Positions 53,636 to 62,940 of a stretch of 64,000 nt of DNA are shown one piece after another. The notes under the pieces are model-generated. The model did no database searches. It was not told the origin of the DNA and saw only the letters and a list, made by a program, of their open reading frames with translations. The position numbers and the translations under genes are program-made. The DNA comes from a bacterium. Its GTDB lineage: Bacteria > Actinomycetota > Acidimicrobiia > Acidimicrobiales > CATQHL01. The stretch spans positions 101,501-165,500 of the forward strand of contig JAPOVS010000026.1 in the NCBI GenBank assembly GCA_026708055.1, given 5' to 3'. The stretch's first letter is position 1, and every line of letters begins with the position of its first letter.

Positions 53636-55230
53636 GCCGCCGTCCGCAGTTGGCTGCGCAGCACCCGGCCCGGCCGGGCACCGGTGTGGACGTCGTCGTC
53701 CTTCACCAGCTCGCCGTTCACCAGCACCCAGGGCATGCCCTCGGGATGTTGCCGGGGATTCTGGAAGGTGGCGGTGTCGCGTACCGCGTCGGGGTCGAAC
53801 ACCACGATGTCGGCCCAGTAACCCGGCCGCAGCAGTCCCCGGTCGAATTGCCGCAACCGCAGGTTCGGCAGCGCCGCCAGCTTGCGGACGATCTCCGGCC
53901 AGCCGAACATGCCCTCGTCGCGGGCGTAGTGGGCCAGGTAGCGGGCGAAGGTGCCCCAGGCCCGGGGGTGCGGGCGGGCGCCGGTCATGATGCCGTCGCT
54001 GCCGCCCATGTGGAACGGCAACTGCATGATGGTGCGCACGTTGTCCTCGTGGCCGACGTGGGTGAGGATGTTGACGTTCAGCCGCTCGTCGAGCATGAGG
54101 CGACGGACCGCCTCCCAGGGCGACACCGCCAGCTCGGCGGCGATCTCGGACACGCGCCGGCCGATCCAGCGCCTTCCTTCCTCGCTGCCCACCGAGGAGA
54201 CCTCGATGGCTGACCAGTCCATCAGCGCACCGTGGAAGCCGTCGGTGCCGACGTCCTCGAGTTCGTGGCGGATCCGCTCGGCCGCGCCGGGATCGGCCAG
54301 GTGCGCCAGCACACCCTCGGGACCCTCGGTCCACGCCCAGTTCGGCAGGAATGCGGCCATGTAGGTGGAGCCGGGCACGTAGCAGTAGCTGTCGGCGCTG
54401 ATCTCCAGCCGGCGTGGGTCGATGGCGGCCAAGCGATCGACCAGCTCGCCGGCGCGGCCCCCGTTGCCGGGGAAGCTGACCTGGCAGTGCGTGAGGTGCA
54501 GCGGCGCGCCCGAGCGCAGGCACACGTCGACCATCTCGTCGTAGGCCTCCATCACGCCGCGCCCGTAGCTGCGGGTGTGGGGCGAGAAGTAACCGCCGAA
54601 GGGCACGATCTCCGAACACAGCTCCACCAGCTCGTCGGTCCCGGCGTACATGGCCGGCGTGTAAGTGAGGCCGGTGGACAGGCCCAGTGCCCCCTCGGCC
54701 ATGCCCTGGCGGACCAGGGAGCGCATCTCGGCCAGTTCAGCCCCGGTCGCAGGCCGGTCGTCGGTGCCCACGGTCATCATGCGCAGGTTCCCGTGGGGCA
54801 CCAGGAACGCCACGTTCAGCGACGGCGGCGACGCCTCGAAGCGCTCCAGGTACTCCGCCACGGTGCGCCAGCCGTAGTCCAGACCGGGCGGATCCCCCAC
54901 CCAGCCGGCGGTCTGGGTGCGCACCGCCGCCAGGGTGAAGTCGTCGAAGGGCGCGTAGGCCAGCCCGTCCTGGCCGATCACCTCGCCGGTCACGCCCTGC
55001 ATCACCTTGGCCTCGGCGTCCGGTTCGGCCAGCAACGCCAGATCGGAGTGGGAATGCATGTCCACGAAACCCGGCGCCACCAGGTGGCCCGACACGTCGA
55101 TGACCCGCCGGGCCGATCCGGCCGGGCCGAGCGAGGCGATGCGCCCGTCGCTGACGGCGACGTCGGCGCGCAGCGGCGGCCCGCCCGTGCCGTCCACCAC
55201 GTGGCCGCCAGACAGCACCAGGTCATGCAT
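53632..55230 (-). CDS. N-acyl-D-amino-acid deacylase (amidohydrolase)
   Basis: A 532-residue metal-dependent amidohydrolase. It shows HDLVLSGGHVVDGTGGPPLR, the metal-binding LVAPGFVDMHSHSDLALLAE, EGALGLSTGLTYTPAMYAGT, HLTHCQVSFPG, the late GGSDGIMTGARPHPRAWGTF and a C-terminal small beta domain. These motifs and the length match D-aminoacylases, which hydrolyse N-acyl-D-amino acids. A GGAGGTGA Shine-Dalgarno lies before ATG 55230. Confidence 0.9.
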   Translation of the reverse strand: MHDLVLSGGHVVDGTGGPPLRADVAVSDGRIASLGPAGSARRVIDVSGHLVAPGFVDMHSHSDLALLAEPDAEAKVMQGVTGEVIGQDGLAYAPFDDFTLAAVRTQTAGWVGDPPGLDYGWRTVAEYLERFEASPPSLNVAFLVPHGNLRMMTVGTDDRPATGAELAEMRSLVRQGMAEGALGLSTGLTYTPAMYAGTDELVELCSEIVPFGGYFSPHTRSYGRGVMEAYDEMVDVCLRSGAPLHLTHCQVSFPGNGGRAGELVDRLAAIDPRRLEISADSYCYVPGSTYMAAFLPNWAWTEGPEGVLAHLADPGAAERIRHELEDVGTDGFHGALMDWSAIEVSSVGSEEGRRWIGRRVSEIAAELAVSPWEAVRRLMLDERLNVNILTHVGHEDNVRTIMQLPFHMGGSDGIMTGARPHPRAWGTFARYLAHYARDEGMFGWPEIVRKLAALPNLRLRQFDRGLLRPGYWADIVVFDPDAVRDTATFQNPRQHPEGMPWVLVNGELVKDDDVHTGARPGRVLRSQLRTAA

Positions 55231-55302
55231 CGGCCGGGTTCACCTCCGCCTTTCCTGCCGCACGGCGGACCGACGACTCGCCGCCCGCGGTTGCCGGAGG
55301 AC

Positions 55303-56397
55303 TCAACTCCGCAGGTTCTGGGAGTCGGCGCCAAAGATGTGGCTGCGAGCGGGGTCGAACGCCAGCCGAACGTTCGACCCGGTGTTCACCTGGGTGTCGG
55401 GGGGCATCCGCACCTGCACCGCATGTCCGGCCACCATCACGCTCACGAACAGGTCCGAACCGACCGGTTCCAGGAAACGGACCACGCCGGGGAGACCTTC
55501 GGCGTCGGGCGAGGCGAGCGTGAGATGTTCGGGACGGACCCCCAGTTGGGCGTCGCCGGCGGCTTCGGTCAGCACATCGGGCGCGATCCCCGACACTGCC
55601 GGATCCACCGCGAGTTCGTAGCCCTCCACCCGGAAGTACGTCTGCCCGTTGTCCCGCTCGAGCGCACCGCTGATGAGGTTCATGGGCGGGGCGCCCAGGA
55701 AGGTGGCCACGAACGTGTTGGCGGGTACGTCGTACACGCCGGTGGGGTCGCCCATCTGCTGAATGCGGCCGTCCTTCATCACGGCGATCCGCTGGCCCAT
55801 CGTCATCGCCTCCACCTGATCGTGGGTGACGTAGATGGTGGTGATGCCGAGCCGTTCGTGCAGGCCCATCAACTCCAGGCGCGTCTGCAGGCGCAGCTGG
55901 GCGTCGAGGTTGGAGAGCGGCTCGTCCATCAGGAATACCAGCGGTTGCCGCACGATGGCCCGGGCGAGGGCCACCCGCTGGCGCTGACCACCGGAGAGCT
56001 GCTCCGGCAGGCGCTTCAGCAGCGCCTCGATCTCCAGCATCTCCGCTGCCCGCTGGACCGCCTCGGCAACCTCGTCGCGGGCCATGCGGGCCGTCTCCAG
56101 CGGGAACGCCACGTTCTTGTACACCGTCATGTGCGGGTACAGGGCGTAGTTCTGGAACACCATCGCCACATTGCGCTTGGTGGGGTCCTTGAAATTGATG
56201 AGTTCGCCGTCGACCAGGATCTCGCCGCGGGTGGCGTCCTCGAGGCCCGCGATCAGGCGCAGGATGGTGCTCTTACCGCACCCCGACGGGCCGAGCAGCA
56301 CCAGGAACTCGCCGTCGGGGATGCGCAGGGTCACGTCCTCGACCGCCTCCACGCTGCCGAAGTGCTTGGTCAACTGGCGCAGGATCACCTCAGCCAT
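55303..56397 (-). CDS. ABC transporter ATPase, MsmK/UgpC type
   Basis: A 364-residue ATPase: Walker A LLGPSGCGKSTILRLIAGL, signature LSGGQRQRVALARAIVRQ, Walker B FLMDEPLSNLDAQLR and H-loop IYVTHDQVEAMTM. A C-terminal TOBE/regulatory domain follows (GVRPEHLTLASPDAEGLPGV). It energises the two permeases and the binding protein encoded upstream. GGAGG precedes the ATG. Confidence 0.94.
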   Translation of the reverse strand: MAEVILRQLTKHFGSVEAVEDVTLRIPDGEFLVLLGPSGCGKSTILRLIAGLEDATRGEILVDGELINFKDPTKRNVAMVFQNYALYPHMTVYKNVAFPLETARMARDEVAEAVQRAAEMLEIEALLKRLPEQLSGGQRQRVALARAIVRQPLVFLMDEPLSNLDAQLRLQTRLELMGLHERLGITTIYVTHDQVEAMTMGQRIAVMKDGRIQQMGDPTGVYDVPANTFVATFLGAPPMNLISGALERDNGQTYFRVEGYELAVDPAVSGIAPDVLTEAAGDAQLGVRPEHLTLASPDAEGLPGVVRFLEPVGSDLFVSVMVAGHAVQVRMPPDTQVNTGSNVRLAFDPARSHIFGADSQNLRS

Positions 56398-56437
56398 GGC
56401 GCCTCCGATTTCGTCTCTGCGTCATTGCTTCTCCGGG

Positions 56438-57403
56438 TCATTGCTTCAGGGCACCGGCCATCGACGCCTGCACGAACCACTTCTGGAAGAACAGGAAGAC
56501 GATGGTCACCGGCACGATCGTCAGGAGCGACGCCGCCGCCAGGATGCCCCAGTCGGTCACGAATTGCCCCTTCAGGGAGGCGATGCCCACCGTCAGGACC
56601 CGGAACTCGTTGTCGGTTGCCGCCACGAGCGGCCACAGGTAGCTGGCCCACGTGAGCATGAACACGAAGATGCCCAGCACCACGAGGGCCGGTTTGATGA
56701 GCGGCAGCACGATCCTGGTGAAGATGCGCCACTCGCCGGCGCCGTCGAGGCGTGCCGCCTCGTAGAGACCGTCGGGGAGGGTCTCGATGAACTGGCGCAT
56801 CATGAACACCCCCAGGGGGGACACGGCGCTCGGCAGGATCAGGCCCAGGTAGGTGTCGATGTCGATCCAGTTGCCGATGATGGGCCAATCCCCGATGGTG
56901 TTCACCGTCAGGTAGGTGGGCGCCAGCACCGCCGCCACCGGCACCATGAGCGTCGCCAGGACCACGAAGAACAGCACGTTGCGCCCCGGGAAGCGCAGGC
57001 GGGCGAAGGCGTAGCCGGCCATGGAGTTGGTGACGAGCGTGAGGAGGGTGGTGCTGCCGGCGAAGATCAGCGTGTTGATCGCCCAGCGCACGTAGCTGGT
57101 GCTGGAGAACAGGAAGCGGTAGTTCTCGAGCGTGGGCTCGCTGGGAATCCACTCCGGCGGGTAGGTGAACAGCGAGACGCTGTCGCGGAACGCCGGCGAG
57201 ATGAGGTAGAAGGCCGGACCGATGGCGATCACCACGAAGAGCGAGAGCACCACGTAGGCCAGGATCTTCCGGGTCCGGTCACTGGCGCGCTTGGCGCGGC
57301 CCGCCTCGGCGAGTCGCTCCGCCATGGCGTCGGCGTCGCTGATCTCGTCCGTCGCAGGGACCTCCTCGAGGGCCGGGGGATCGGGGGTCACGTCGCCGGC
57401 CAC
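56438..57403 (-). CDS. ABC sugar-type permease, MalG-like
   Basis: A 321-residue inner-membrane protein with six predicted helices. The EAA loop reads ETLPDGLYEAARLDGAGEWR then IFTRIVLPLIKPAL, the MalG family pattern. The N-terminal ~45 residues are acidic and cytoplasmic. The GTG start lies 1 bp after the stop of the MalF-like gene. Confidence 0.92.
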   Translation of the reverse strand: MAGDVTPDPPALEEVPATDEISDADAMAERLAEAGRAKRASDRTRKILAYVVLSLFVVIAIGPAFYLISPAFRDSVSLFTYPPEWIPSEPTLENYRFLFSSTSYVRWAINTLIFAGSTTLLTLVTNSMAGYAFARLRFPGRNVLFFVVLATLMVPVAAVLAPTYLTVNTIGDWPIIGNWIDIDTYLGLILPSAVSPLGVFMMRQFIETLPDGLYEAARLDGAGEWRIFTRIVLPLIKPALVVLGIFVFMLTWASYLWPLVAATDNEFRVLTVGIASLKGQFVTDWGILAAASLLTIVPVTIVFLFFQKWFVQASMAGALKQ

Positions 57404-57404
57404 G

Positions 57405-58382
57405 TCATGCCTCGCGCTGTCGTCGCTTGCCCAGCAGCCAGAACGACAGCGCGGTCAGGATCAGCACCACGACCAGCAGCCCGATGCTGGAGGCGTACGC
57501 CAGGCCGGTGTCCTGGAACTTGAACAATCGCTTGTGGATGAACCACACCACCGTGGCGGTGCCGAGTCTCGGGCCGCCGTCGGTGAGCACTTGCACCGAG
57601 TCGAAGAGCTGGAAGTTGAAGATGACGGCGATCACCAGGGCGAACAGCAGCAGCGGGCGCAGTGTCGGCACGGTTATGCGCCGGAACCGGCGCCACTTGC
57701 CCGCACCGTCGATGCGGGCGGCGGCCTGCAGCTCCTCGGGCACGCTCTGCAGGCCCGCCAGGTAGAACAGCACCCAGAAGCCCAGGCCGCGCCAGACCTC
57801 CACCGCCACGATGGTCAGCAGCGCGTGGGGGTTGTCCCCCAGGAATCTGATGCCCTCGCCCCCGAGGACCGACCGCTTCAGCAGGTTCAGGATCCCGAAG
57901 TCGAAGTTGACCATGAAGAACCACATGATCGCCCCGAGGATCGGCGGCGCCAGCAGCGGGAAGTACAGCGCGACCTTGTAGAAGTTGCTGCCCTTCTTGT
58001 AGTTGTTCAGCAGCGAGGCCAGGAAGATGGCCAGAGTGAACACCACCGCGATGGCGATGAGCACGTAGATGCTGGTGTTCTTGACCGCGGTACGGAGTTC
58101 GGAGTCGCTGACGGTGCGGGTCCAGTTCTCGAAGCCCACGAAGACCCGCGGGTCACCCCTGATCAAGCCACCCTGATTGAAGCTGAGGAAGATGCCCCAG
58201 ACGGCCGGGATGGCCAGGAAGACGCCCCAGACGATGAGGTACGGCGACAGGAAGCCTGCGGCGCGCCTGACGGTGCGGAAGCGGTAACGGCGGGCACGCC
58301 AGCGGTACTCGGAGTCGCTGAGACTGGGCGCCGCCCACTCGTCGGGCACCACCTCCGGCACCGGTGCATCGACCGCGGTCAT
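57405..58382 (-). CDS. ABC sugar-type permease, MalF-like
   Basis: A 325-residue inner-membrane protein with six predicted helices. The EAA loop is QSVPEELQAAARIDGAGKWR then RFRRITVPTLRPLL. With the MalG-like partner it forms the transmembrane pore for the substrate captured by the lipoprotein encoded upstream. Confidence 0.92.
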   Translation of the reverse strand: MTAVDAPVPEVVPDEWAAPSLSDSEYRWRARRYRFRTVRRAAGFLSPYLIVWGVFLAIPAVWGIFLSFNQGGLIRGDPRVFVGFENWTRTVSDSELRTAVKNTSIYVLIAIAVVFTLAIFLASLLNNYKKGSNFYKVALYFPLLAPPILGAIMWFFMVNFDFGILNLLKRSVLGGEGIRFLGDNPHALLTIVAVEVWRGLGFWVLFYLAGLQSVPEELQAAARIDGAGKWRRFRRITVPTLRPLLLFALVIAVIFNFQLFDSVQVLTDGGPRLGTATVVWFIHKRLFKFQDTGLAYASSIGLLVVVLILTALSFWLLGKRRQREA

Positions 58383-58470
58383 GAAGTCCTCGCGGTGGTG
58401 TGTAACCCGGGAGGTCGCACCTTCACGTGCCTGCCTCGATGTCGAGATGTGCGAACAGATCGGTGTGCCC

Positions 58471-58563
58471 CGGGGGCCGGCAGCCCCTCACCGGTAGCTG
58501 CCGGCCCCCGGACCATCAGTGTCAGCGGCCGGCCCCGTGGCTCTCACCGTCGGGGCCGGCCGC
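58471..58563 (-). terminator. Two adjacent perfect GC-rich hairpins between the binding-protein and permease genes
   Basis: The first inverted repeat is 13 bp (58471-58483 with 58498-58510, 14-nt loop). The second is 12 bp (58525-58536 with 58552-58563, 15-nt loop). There is no U tract. Hairpins in this position usually stabilise the 5' binding-protein message or reduce read-through into the permeases, giving an excess of binding protein. Confidence 0.7.
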
Positions 58564-58571
58564 GGCGTTGG

Positions 58572-60353
58572 TTACCCGCGCTCGAGGATCTCCGCGGCGC
58601 GTTGCTGCGCTCCGGACAGGGCGTCGTCGACCGACACCTCGCAGGAGGCCGCCGCCTCGAGTGCCTGGCCGTACTCGTCCAGGATCTGGGCGATGTTCGG
58701 GTGCGTGACCAGGCCGTCCCAGGAGGCCAGGACCCACTCGAGGTTCCTCTGCAGCTTCTCGTTGCCGAGGAACGTCGTGATGTCGTCCCGCGGCGAGATC
58801 CAGCCGTAGACCTCGTTGTAGGCGGTCATGAACTCGGCCGAGCTCAGGAACTTGGCCAGCTCCCAGGCGGCGTCGGGGTTGGAGCTTCCCGCGGCGACCG
58901 ACCAGTGGCCCGTCGTGGAGAACATCGTCTGGGTGCCGTCGGGCGCCCCCACCGGGGGTGCGATGTCCCAGTTGAAGGGCAGGCCCTCGTCCTCGAAGGC
59001 GGTGACACGCAGTGGCTCGTCCAGCAGCATGGCCAGCTGGCCGCCCTTGAACAGCGAGATGCCCTCCTCACGGTTGTACTGGCCGATCGGCGGCTGCACC
59101 CCGTGGGTGCAGATGAGATCGGCGCCGAACTGCGTCGCCTGCCGCACCGCGTCGGAGTCGAGGGTCGCCGACGTGTAGTCGTCGGAGACGATGTCGCCGC
59201 CGAAGTTGTGGACGTTCTGCAGGTTGAAGTACCAGTTGAAGTCCACGGTCGTCATCGGCACATGGAAGCCGATGGCGTCGGTGTTCGCCTCCACGGCCTG
59301 GGCCGCGGCGATGAGCTCGTCGGTGGTGCTCGGGACCTCGCTGACGCCGGCCTGCTCGAGCAGGTCCAGGTTCACGAACATCACGGTGCTGCCGATGATG
59401 ATCGGGACGCCGTACAGCTTGCCCTGGTAGAGGCTGGCATCGATGGCGCTGTCGATGAAGTGGGCGCGCTCGGAGGCGTACTCCGGGGCGCTCATCAGCG
59501 GCAGCACGTCCATGAAGGCGCCGCGATCACCGAACAGCGTGAGGTGCGTGCTCACCTGGTAGGTCACGTCGAACGGGTCGTCGCCGGCGAAGCTGGCGGT
59601 GTACGTCGACTCGACGTCCTGCCACGGAACCACCGTGTGCTCGACGGTGATGCCGGTCCGCTCCTCGAAGGGCGCGAACCACGTCTCGAACAGTGCGATC
59701 TCGTCCGGGCCGTGCGGCGCCTTGCCGAACTTCAGCGTGACGCCTTCGAAGGGACGCGCGGTCGCCTCGAGCGCCGCCTCTGCCTCGGCCTGCGCAGCCT
59801 CCGCCTCGGCCTGCGCAGCCGCAGCCTCGGCCTGCGCAGCCTCCGCCTCGGCCTGCGCAGCCTCCGCGTCGGCGCGAGCCGCGTCGGCCTCGGCCTGCGC
59901 AGCGGCTGCCTCCTCGCGTGCCGCCGACGCTTCGGCCGCGGCCGCATCGGCCGCAGCCTGCGCTGCAGCCAGTGCCGCCTCTGCCTCGGCGGCGGCCGCC
60001 TCATTGCCCTCGGCCGTGGCCTGGGCAAGATCGGCCGCTGCCTGAGCCGCGTCCGCAGCGGCAAGCGCTGCCGCGGCATCTGCCGCCGCTGCCGCCGCGT
60101 CCGCAGCGGCTGACTGCGCCTCGGCACCAGCAGCAGCCGCGTCCGCGGACGCAGCCGAGGCCTCCGCAGACGCTGCTCCGGCGTCTGCGATCGCCACACC
60201 GGCGTCAGTTGCCGCCCCCTGGGCCGCACTCATCGCCGCGTCGGCCGACGCTTCGATGTCGCTCGTGTCAGCCGCGCAGGAGGCCGCTATGAGCCCCAGC
60301 ACCGCCAACAGCACCAGCCCAAGAGCCGATCCCCGTCTCCTAAACAGTTTCAT
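58572..60353 (-). CDS. ABC transporter substrate-binding lipoprotein with an Ala-rich coiled coil
   Basis: A 593-residue lipoprotein. The signal peptide ends in the lipobox LIAASC. Residues ~30-205 are almost only Ala, Glu, Asp and Gln in short repeats (AEAAQAEA, ADAAAA, AQAEAEAA), predicted as one long coiled-coil or helical stalk. The family 1 solute-binding domain follows (VTLKFGKAPHGPDEIALFET, VEHTVVPWQDVESTYTASFA, GQLAMLLDEPLRVTAF). Normal relatives lack the stalk, which may hold the receptor away from the membrane or within the wall. GAGGGGAAAG precedes ATG 60353. Confidence 0.88.
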   Translation of the reverse strand: MKLFRRRGSALGLVLLAVLGLIAASCAADTSDIEASADAAMSAAQGAATDAGVAIADAGAASAEASAASADAAAAGAEAQSAAADAAAAAADAAAALAAADAAQAAADLAQATAEGNEAAAAEAEAALAAAQAAADAAAAEASAAREEAAAAQAEADAARADAEAAQAEAEAAQAEAAAAQAEAEAAQAEAEAALEATARPFEGVTLKFGKAPHGPDEIALFETWFAPFEERTGITVEHTVVPWQDVESTYTASFAGDDPFDVTYQVSTHLTLFGDRGAFMDVLPLMSAPEYASERAHFIDSAIDASLYQGKLYGVPIIIGSTVMFVNLDLLEQAGVSEVPSTTDELIAAAQAVEANTDAIGFHVPMTTVDFNWYFNLQNVHNFGGDIVSDDYTSATLDSDAVRQATQFGADLICTHGVQPPIGQYNREEGISLFKGGQLAMLLDEPLRVTAFEDEGLPFNWDIAPPVGAPDGTQTMFSTTGHWSVAAGSSNPDAAWELAKFLSSAEFMTAYNEVYGWISPRDDITTFLGNEKLQRNLEWVLASWDGLVTHPNIAQILDEYGQALEAAASCEVSVDDALSGAQQRAAEILERG

Positions 60354-60517
60354 CCGTCTTTCCCCTCTCGGTGTGACGATGTCGTTCCCGCCAGTGGCCC
60401 TCCCCGCAGAACCGGCGAACCCCGACCGAGCGGGGGACGAACCCCCGCCGGGCCGGAACCCCCGGCGCTGTAGCATCGTTCGACGATCTCCACAGGAAGA
60501 CCCACAGGCGAATGCCG

Positions 60518-60525
60518 ACTATAGA
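60518..60525. promoter_or_regulatory. AT-rich candidate promoter between divergent genes
   Basis: ACTATAGA reads TATAGA on the plus strand and TATAGT on the minus strand, in the 235-bp gap between the transporter operon and an SDR gene. It is the only AT-rich spot there, so it may serve either direction. No clear -35 was found. Confidence 0.35.
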
Positions 60526-60588
60526 TCAATACCCGCGGGCGCATCCAAGGCGGATCCGAGTGCCCCCCAGGCCGGGGCTCCGCCCGTC

Positions 60589-61365
60589 GTGACCACGCCG
60601 GAACACCAGCCGAAAGTACTGCTCACCGGCGCGGCAGGGCACCTTGGGCGGCGGATCGCGACCCATCTGGCGTCGAGCGCCTGCCGTCTGGCTCTTTGCG
60701 ATGTCGACGCGGCGCGGCTGGCGGTTCTGGCCGCCGAACTCACCGGTGGAGCAACGGCGGAGGACGGACGGGTGGTGTCGATTCCGGTCGACGTGACCAA
60801 CGAAACCGACGCACGGGCCGCCGTCGGTAATGCGCAGGAGTCGCTGCGCGGCCTCGACGTGCTGGTCAACGCCCACGGGATCGAGGGCCCCACGGCCCCG
60901 GTGGAGGCGCTCGACCCCGACGAGGTGCGCCGGACGTTCGATGTGAACGTGATGAGCCTGTTCTGGCTCTGCGGTGCGGCTGCTGAGATCTTCAAGACCG
61001 CCGGCGGGGGTCGCATCGTGAACTTGGCCTCGGGCGCCGGGCTGGCCGGCGGTGCCTTCACCGGCGTCTACCACGCCTCCAAGCACGCCGTCGTGGGGCT
61101 GACGCGCTCGCTTGCCCGGGAGCTGGCGCCGGCTGGCATCCTCGTGAACGCTGTCTGCCCCGGCTTCGTGGAGTCGCCGATGGTCGACCGCATCGTCTCG
61201 TCCCTCGGTGATCTGGACCTGCCCACGGACTACCGGAGCGTCGTACCGCTGGGCCGCTACGCCGACCCCGACGAGGTAGCCGAGACGGTCCGCTACCTGG
61301 CCTGCGAGGCCCCCGAGTACATGACCGGCGCCTGCCTCGTGCTTGACGGGGGCCTCCGCGCCTGA
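60589..61365 (+). CDS. Short-chain dehydrogenase/reductase
   Basis: A 258-residue SDR. The glycine motif is LLTGAAGHLGRRIATHL, followed by CDVDAARLAVLAAEL, NAHGIEGP, the catalytic region RIVNLASGAGLAGGAF, VYHASKHAVVGLTRSLAREL and the C-terminal ACLVLDGGLRA. An Asp after the second strand suggests NAD(H). GTG 60589 is the best start; the frame upstream to 60256 lies in the shadow of the lipoprotein gene. It is divergent from the transporter operon and convergent with the acyl-CoA synthetase. Confidence 0.88.
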   Translation: MTTPEHQPKVLLTGAAGHLGRRIATHLASSACRLALCDVDAARLAVLAAELTGGATAEDGRVVSIPVDVTNETDARAAVGNAQESLRGLDVLVNAHGIEGPTAPVEALDPDEVRRTFDVNVMSLFWLCGAAAEIFKTAGGGRIVNLASGAGLAGGAFTGVYHASKHAVVGLTRSLARELAPAGILVNAVCPGFVESPMVDRIVSSLGDLDLPTDYRSVVPLGRYADPDEVAETVRYLACEAPEYMTGACLVLDGGLRA

Positions 61366-61386
61366 GACGCCGGGCTCAGCCGGCTC

Positions 61387-62940
61387 TCACTCGAGGAGGC
61401 TGAGCAGATCCTGCCTGCGGATCTTTCCGGTGGCGGTGCGCGGGAAGTCCTCGACGAAGACCACCTGGCGGGGTCGGCTGCGGCGGTCGAGTCGCTTCGC
61501 CACGAGATCGGCCACGCCGCCGGGCCGGAGCGCGCTGCCGGCGGCGGCTCTGACAGCCGCCACGGGCACCTCTCCCCACTCGGGGTCGGGCACACCGAAC
61601 ACGGCCACCTCCTCCACGTCGGGATGCGCCGCGATGGCCCGCTCGACCTGTGCCGCGTGGACATTGACCCCGCCCGAGATGATGATCTCCTTCGAGCGGC
61701 CGACGATCGTGATGTAGCCGTCACCGTCGACGGTCGCCAGATCTCCGGTCAGCAGCCAGCCGTCGCTGAACGCCGCTTCGGTGGCGGCTCGGTCACCCCA
61801 GTAGCCGGACATGGTTTTGGGAGTGCGGACGGTGATCTCACCGATCTCGCCGGGCGTCGTCGCGCTGCCGCCGGAGCGCCGCACGACCACTTCGGCGCCG
61901 GCGATGGCACGGCCGATCGAACCCAGCCGGGGATCGTCGGGCCCCGCCAGAGCAGCGTGGTCGGTGGCGGTGAGCGCGGTCACGACCCCCAGCGTCTCGC
62001 TCAGGCCGTATCCGTGGTAGAGGCCGCAACCCAGTGCCTGCCGCATCCGCCAGACCTGCTCCCGGGCGCTCGGCGCGGTCCCGTAGACGAGCAGGCGCAG
62101 CGAGACGAGTCGCTGGGGCGAGAATGCCTCGTGGTCCAGGATCCGCTGGATCTGCGTAGGCACGATGATGGCGCTCGTCACCCGGTTGGACTCCACGGCT
62201 TCGATCCAGGCGCCCGCTTCGAACTGCGGCATGACCACGTGGGTGTGCGCCCCGTCGAGCATCGTGAACACCCGCGCCGCCGCCGACGTGTGGTGCAGCG
62301 GGGTCGACGTGAGGTACACCTCGTGCGCGCCGAACTCCTGCGACCTGGCGTTCATCGCCGCGTTGGCGGTCACCGCCGCATGGCTCAGGCACACACCCTT
62401 GGGCTCGCCGGTGGTACCGCTCGTGTAGACGATCAGGACGACATCCGAGGACTCGGGCAGGGATGGCAGCCCGGCGGCAGCTGTCGCCAGGGCGGCGCCG
62501 TGGCGCCCGCTGCCGTCCACGACAACGTCGAGGCCGGCCGCGCGCAGCGCCCCGGCGCCGGCGGCGTCGGCGAACGCCAGGGCGGGGCGCGCGTCGGACA
62601 CCAGCCGGGCGACCTCCGCGTCCGCCAGTTCCGGCGCCAGCGGCACGCACGCCGCGCCGATTCGGGCTGCAGCCAAGTAGACGTCGATGTGCAGCCTGCT
62701 GTTGGCGGCGCGGAGGGCGACCCGATCGCCGCGGCCTACACCCGCCGCCGCGAGCCACGACGCAAGCCGGTCGACCCGGTCGGCCAGTTCGGCATAGGTG
62801 ACCGTCTCGCCGGCGGCGAGGACGGCATGCCGGCGGGGGGCGGACCGCACCGCGGTCGCGAGCAGGTCCGGGACGAGATCGACGGAGCGTCGTGGAACTG
62901 CGGCCGCGCCGGGGCCCGGCAGTTCCCCGGCGGTGCTCAC
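61387..62940 (-). CDS. AMP-dependent acyl-CoA synthetase/ligase
   Basis: A 517-residue ANL-superfamily enzyme: P-loop-like VVLIVYTSGTTGEPKGVCLS, LYHGYGLSETLG, DGWLLTGDLATVDGDGYITI, the hinge GRSKEIIISGGVNVHAAQVE and the C-terminal catalytic Lys in FPRTATGKIRRQDLL. It adenylates a carboxylic acid and joins it to CoA; the acid is unknown. GTG 62940 overlaps the formamidase stop (GTGA). Confidence 0.92.
   Translation of the reverse strand: MSTAGELPGPGAAAVPRRSVDLVPDLLATAVRSAPRRHAVLAAGETVTYAELADRVDRLASWLAAAGVGRGDRVALRAANSRLHIDVYLAAARIGAACVPLAPELADAEVARLVSDARPALAFADAAGAGALRAAGLDVVVDGSGRHGAALATAAAGLPSLPESSDVVLIVYTSGTTGEPKGVCLSHAAVTANAAMNARSQEFGAHEVYLTSTPLHHTSAAARVFTMLDGAHTHVVMPQFEAGAWIEAVESNRVTSAIIVPTQIQRILDHEAFSPQRLVSLRLLVYGTAPSAREQVWRMRQALGCGLYHGYGLSETLGVVTALTATDHAALAGPDDPRLGSIGRAIAGAEVVVRRSGGSATTPGEIGEITVRTPKTMSGYWGDRAATEAAFSDGWLLTGDLATVDGDGYITIVGRSKEIIISGGVNVHAAQVERAIAAHPDVEEVAVFGVPDPEWGEVPVAAVRAAAGSALRPGGVADLVAKRLDRRSRPRQVVFVEDFPRTATGKIRRQDLLSLLE

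Noticed and set aside
54232..60113. Very long plus-strand frames (807 and 940 codons) opposite the transporter operon
   Set aside because: They are antisense shadows of well-supported ABC transporter and deacylase genes, with no domain content.
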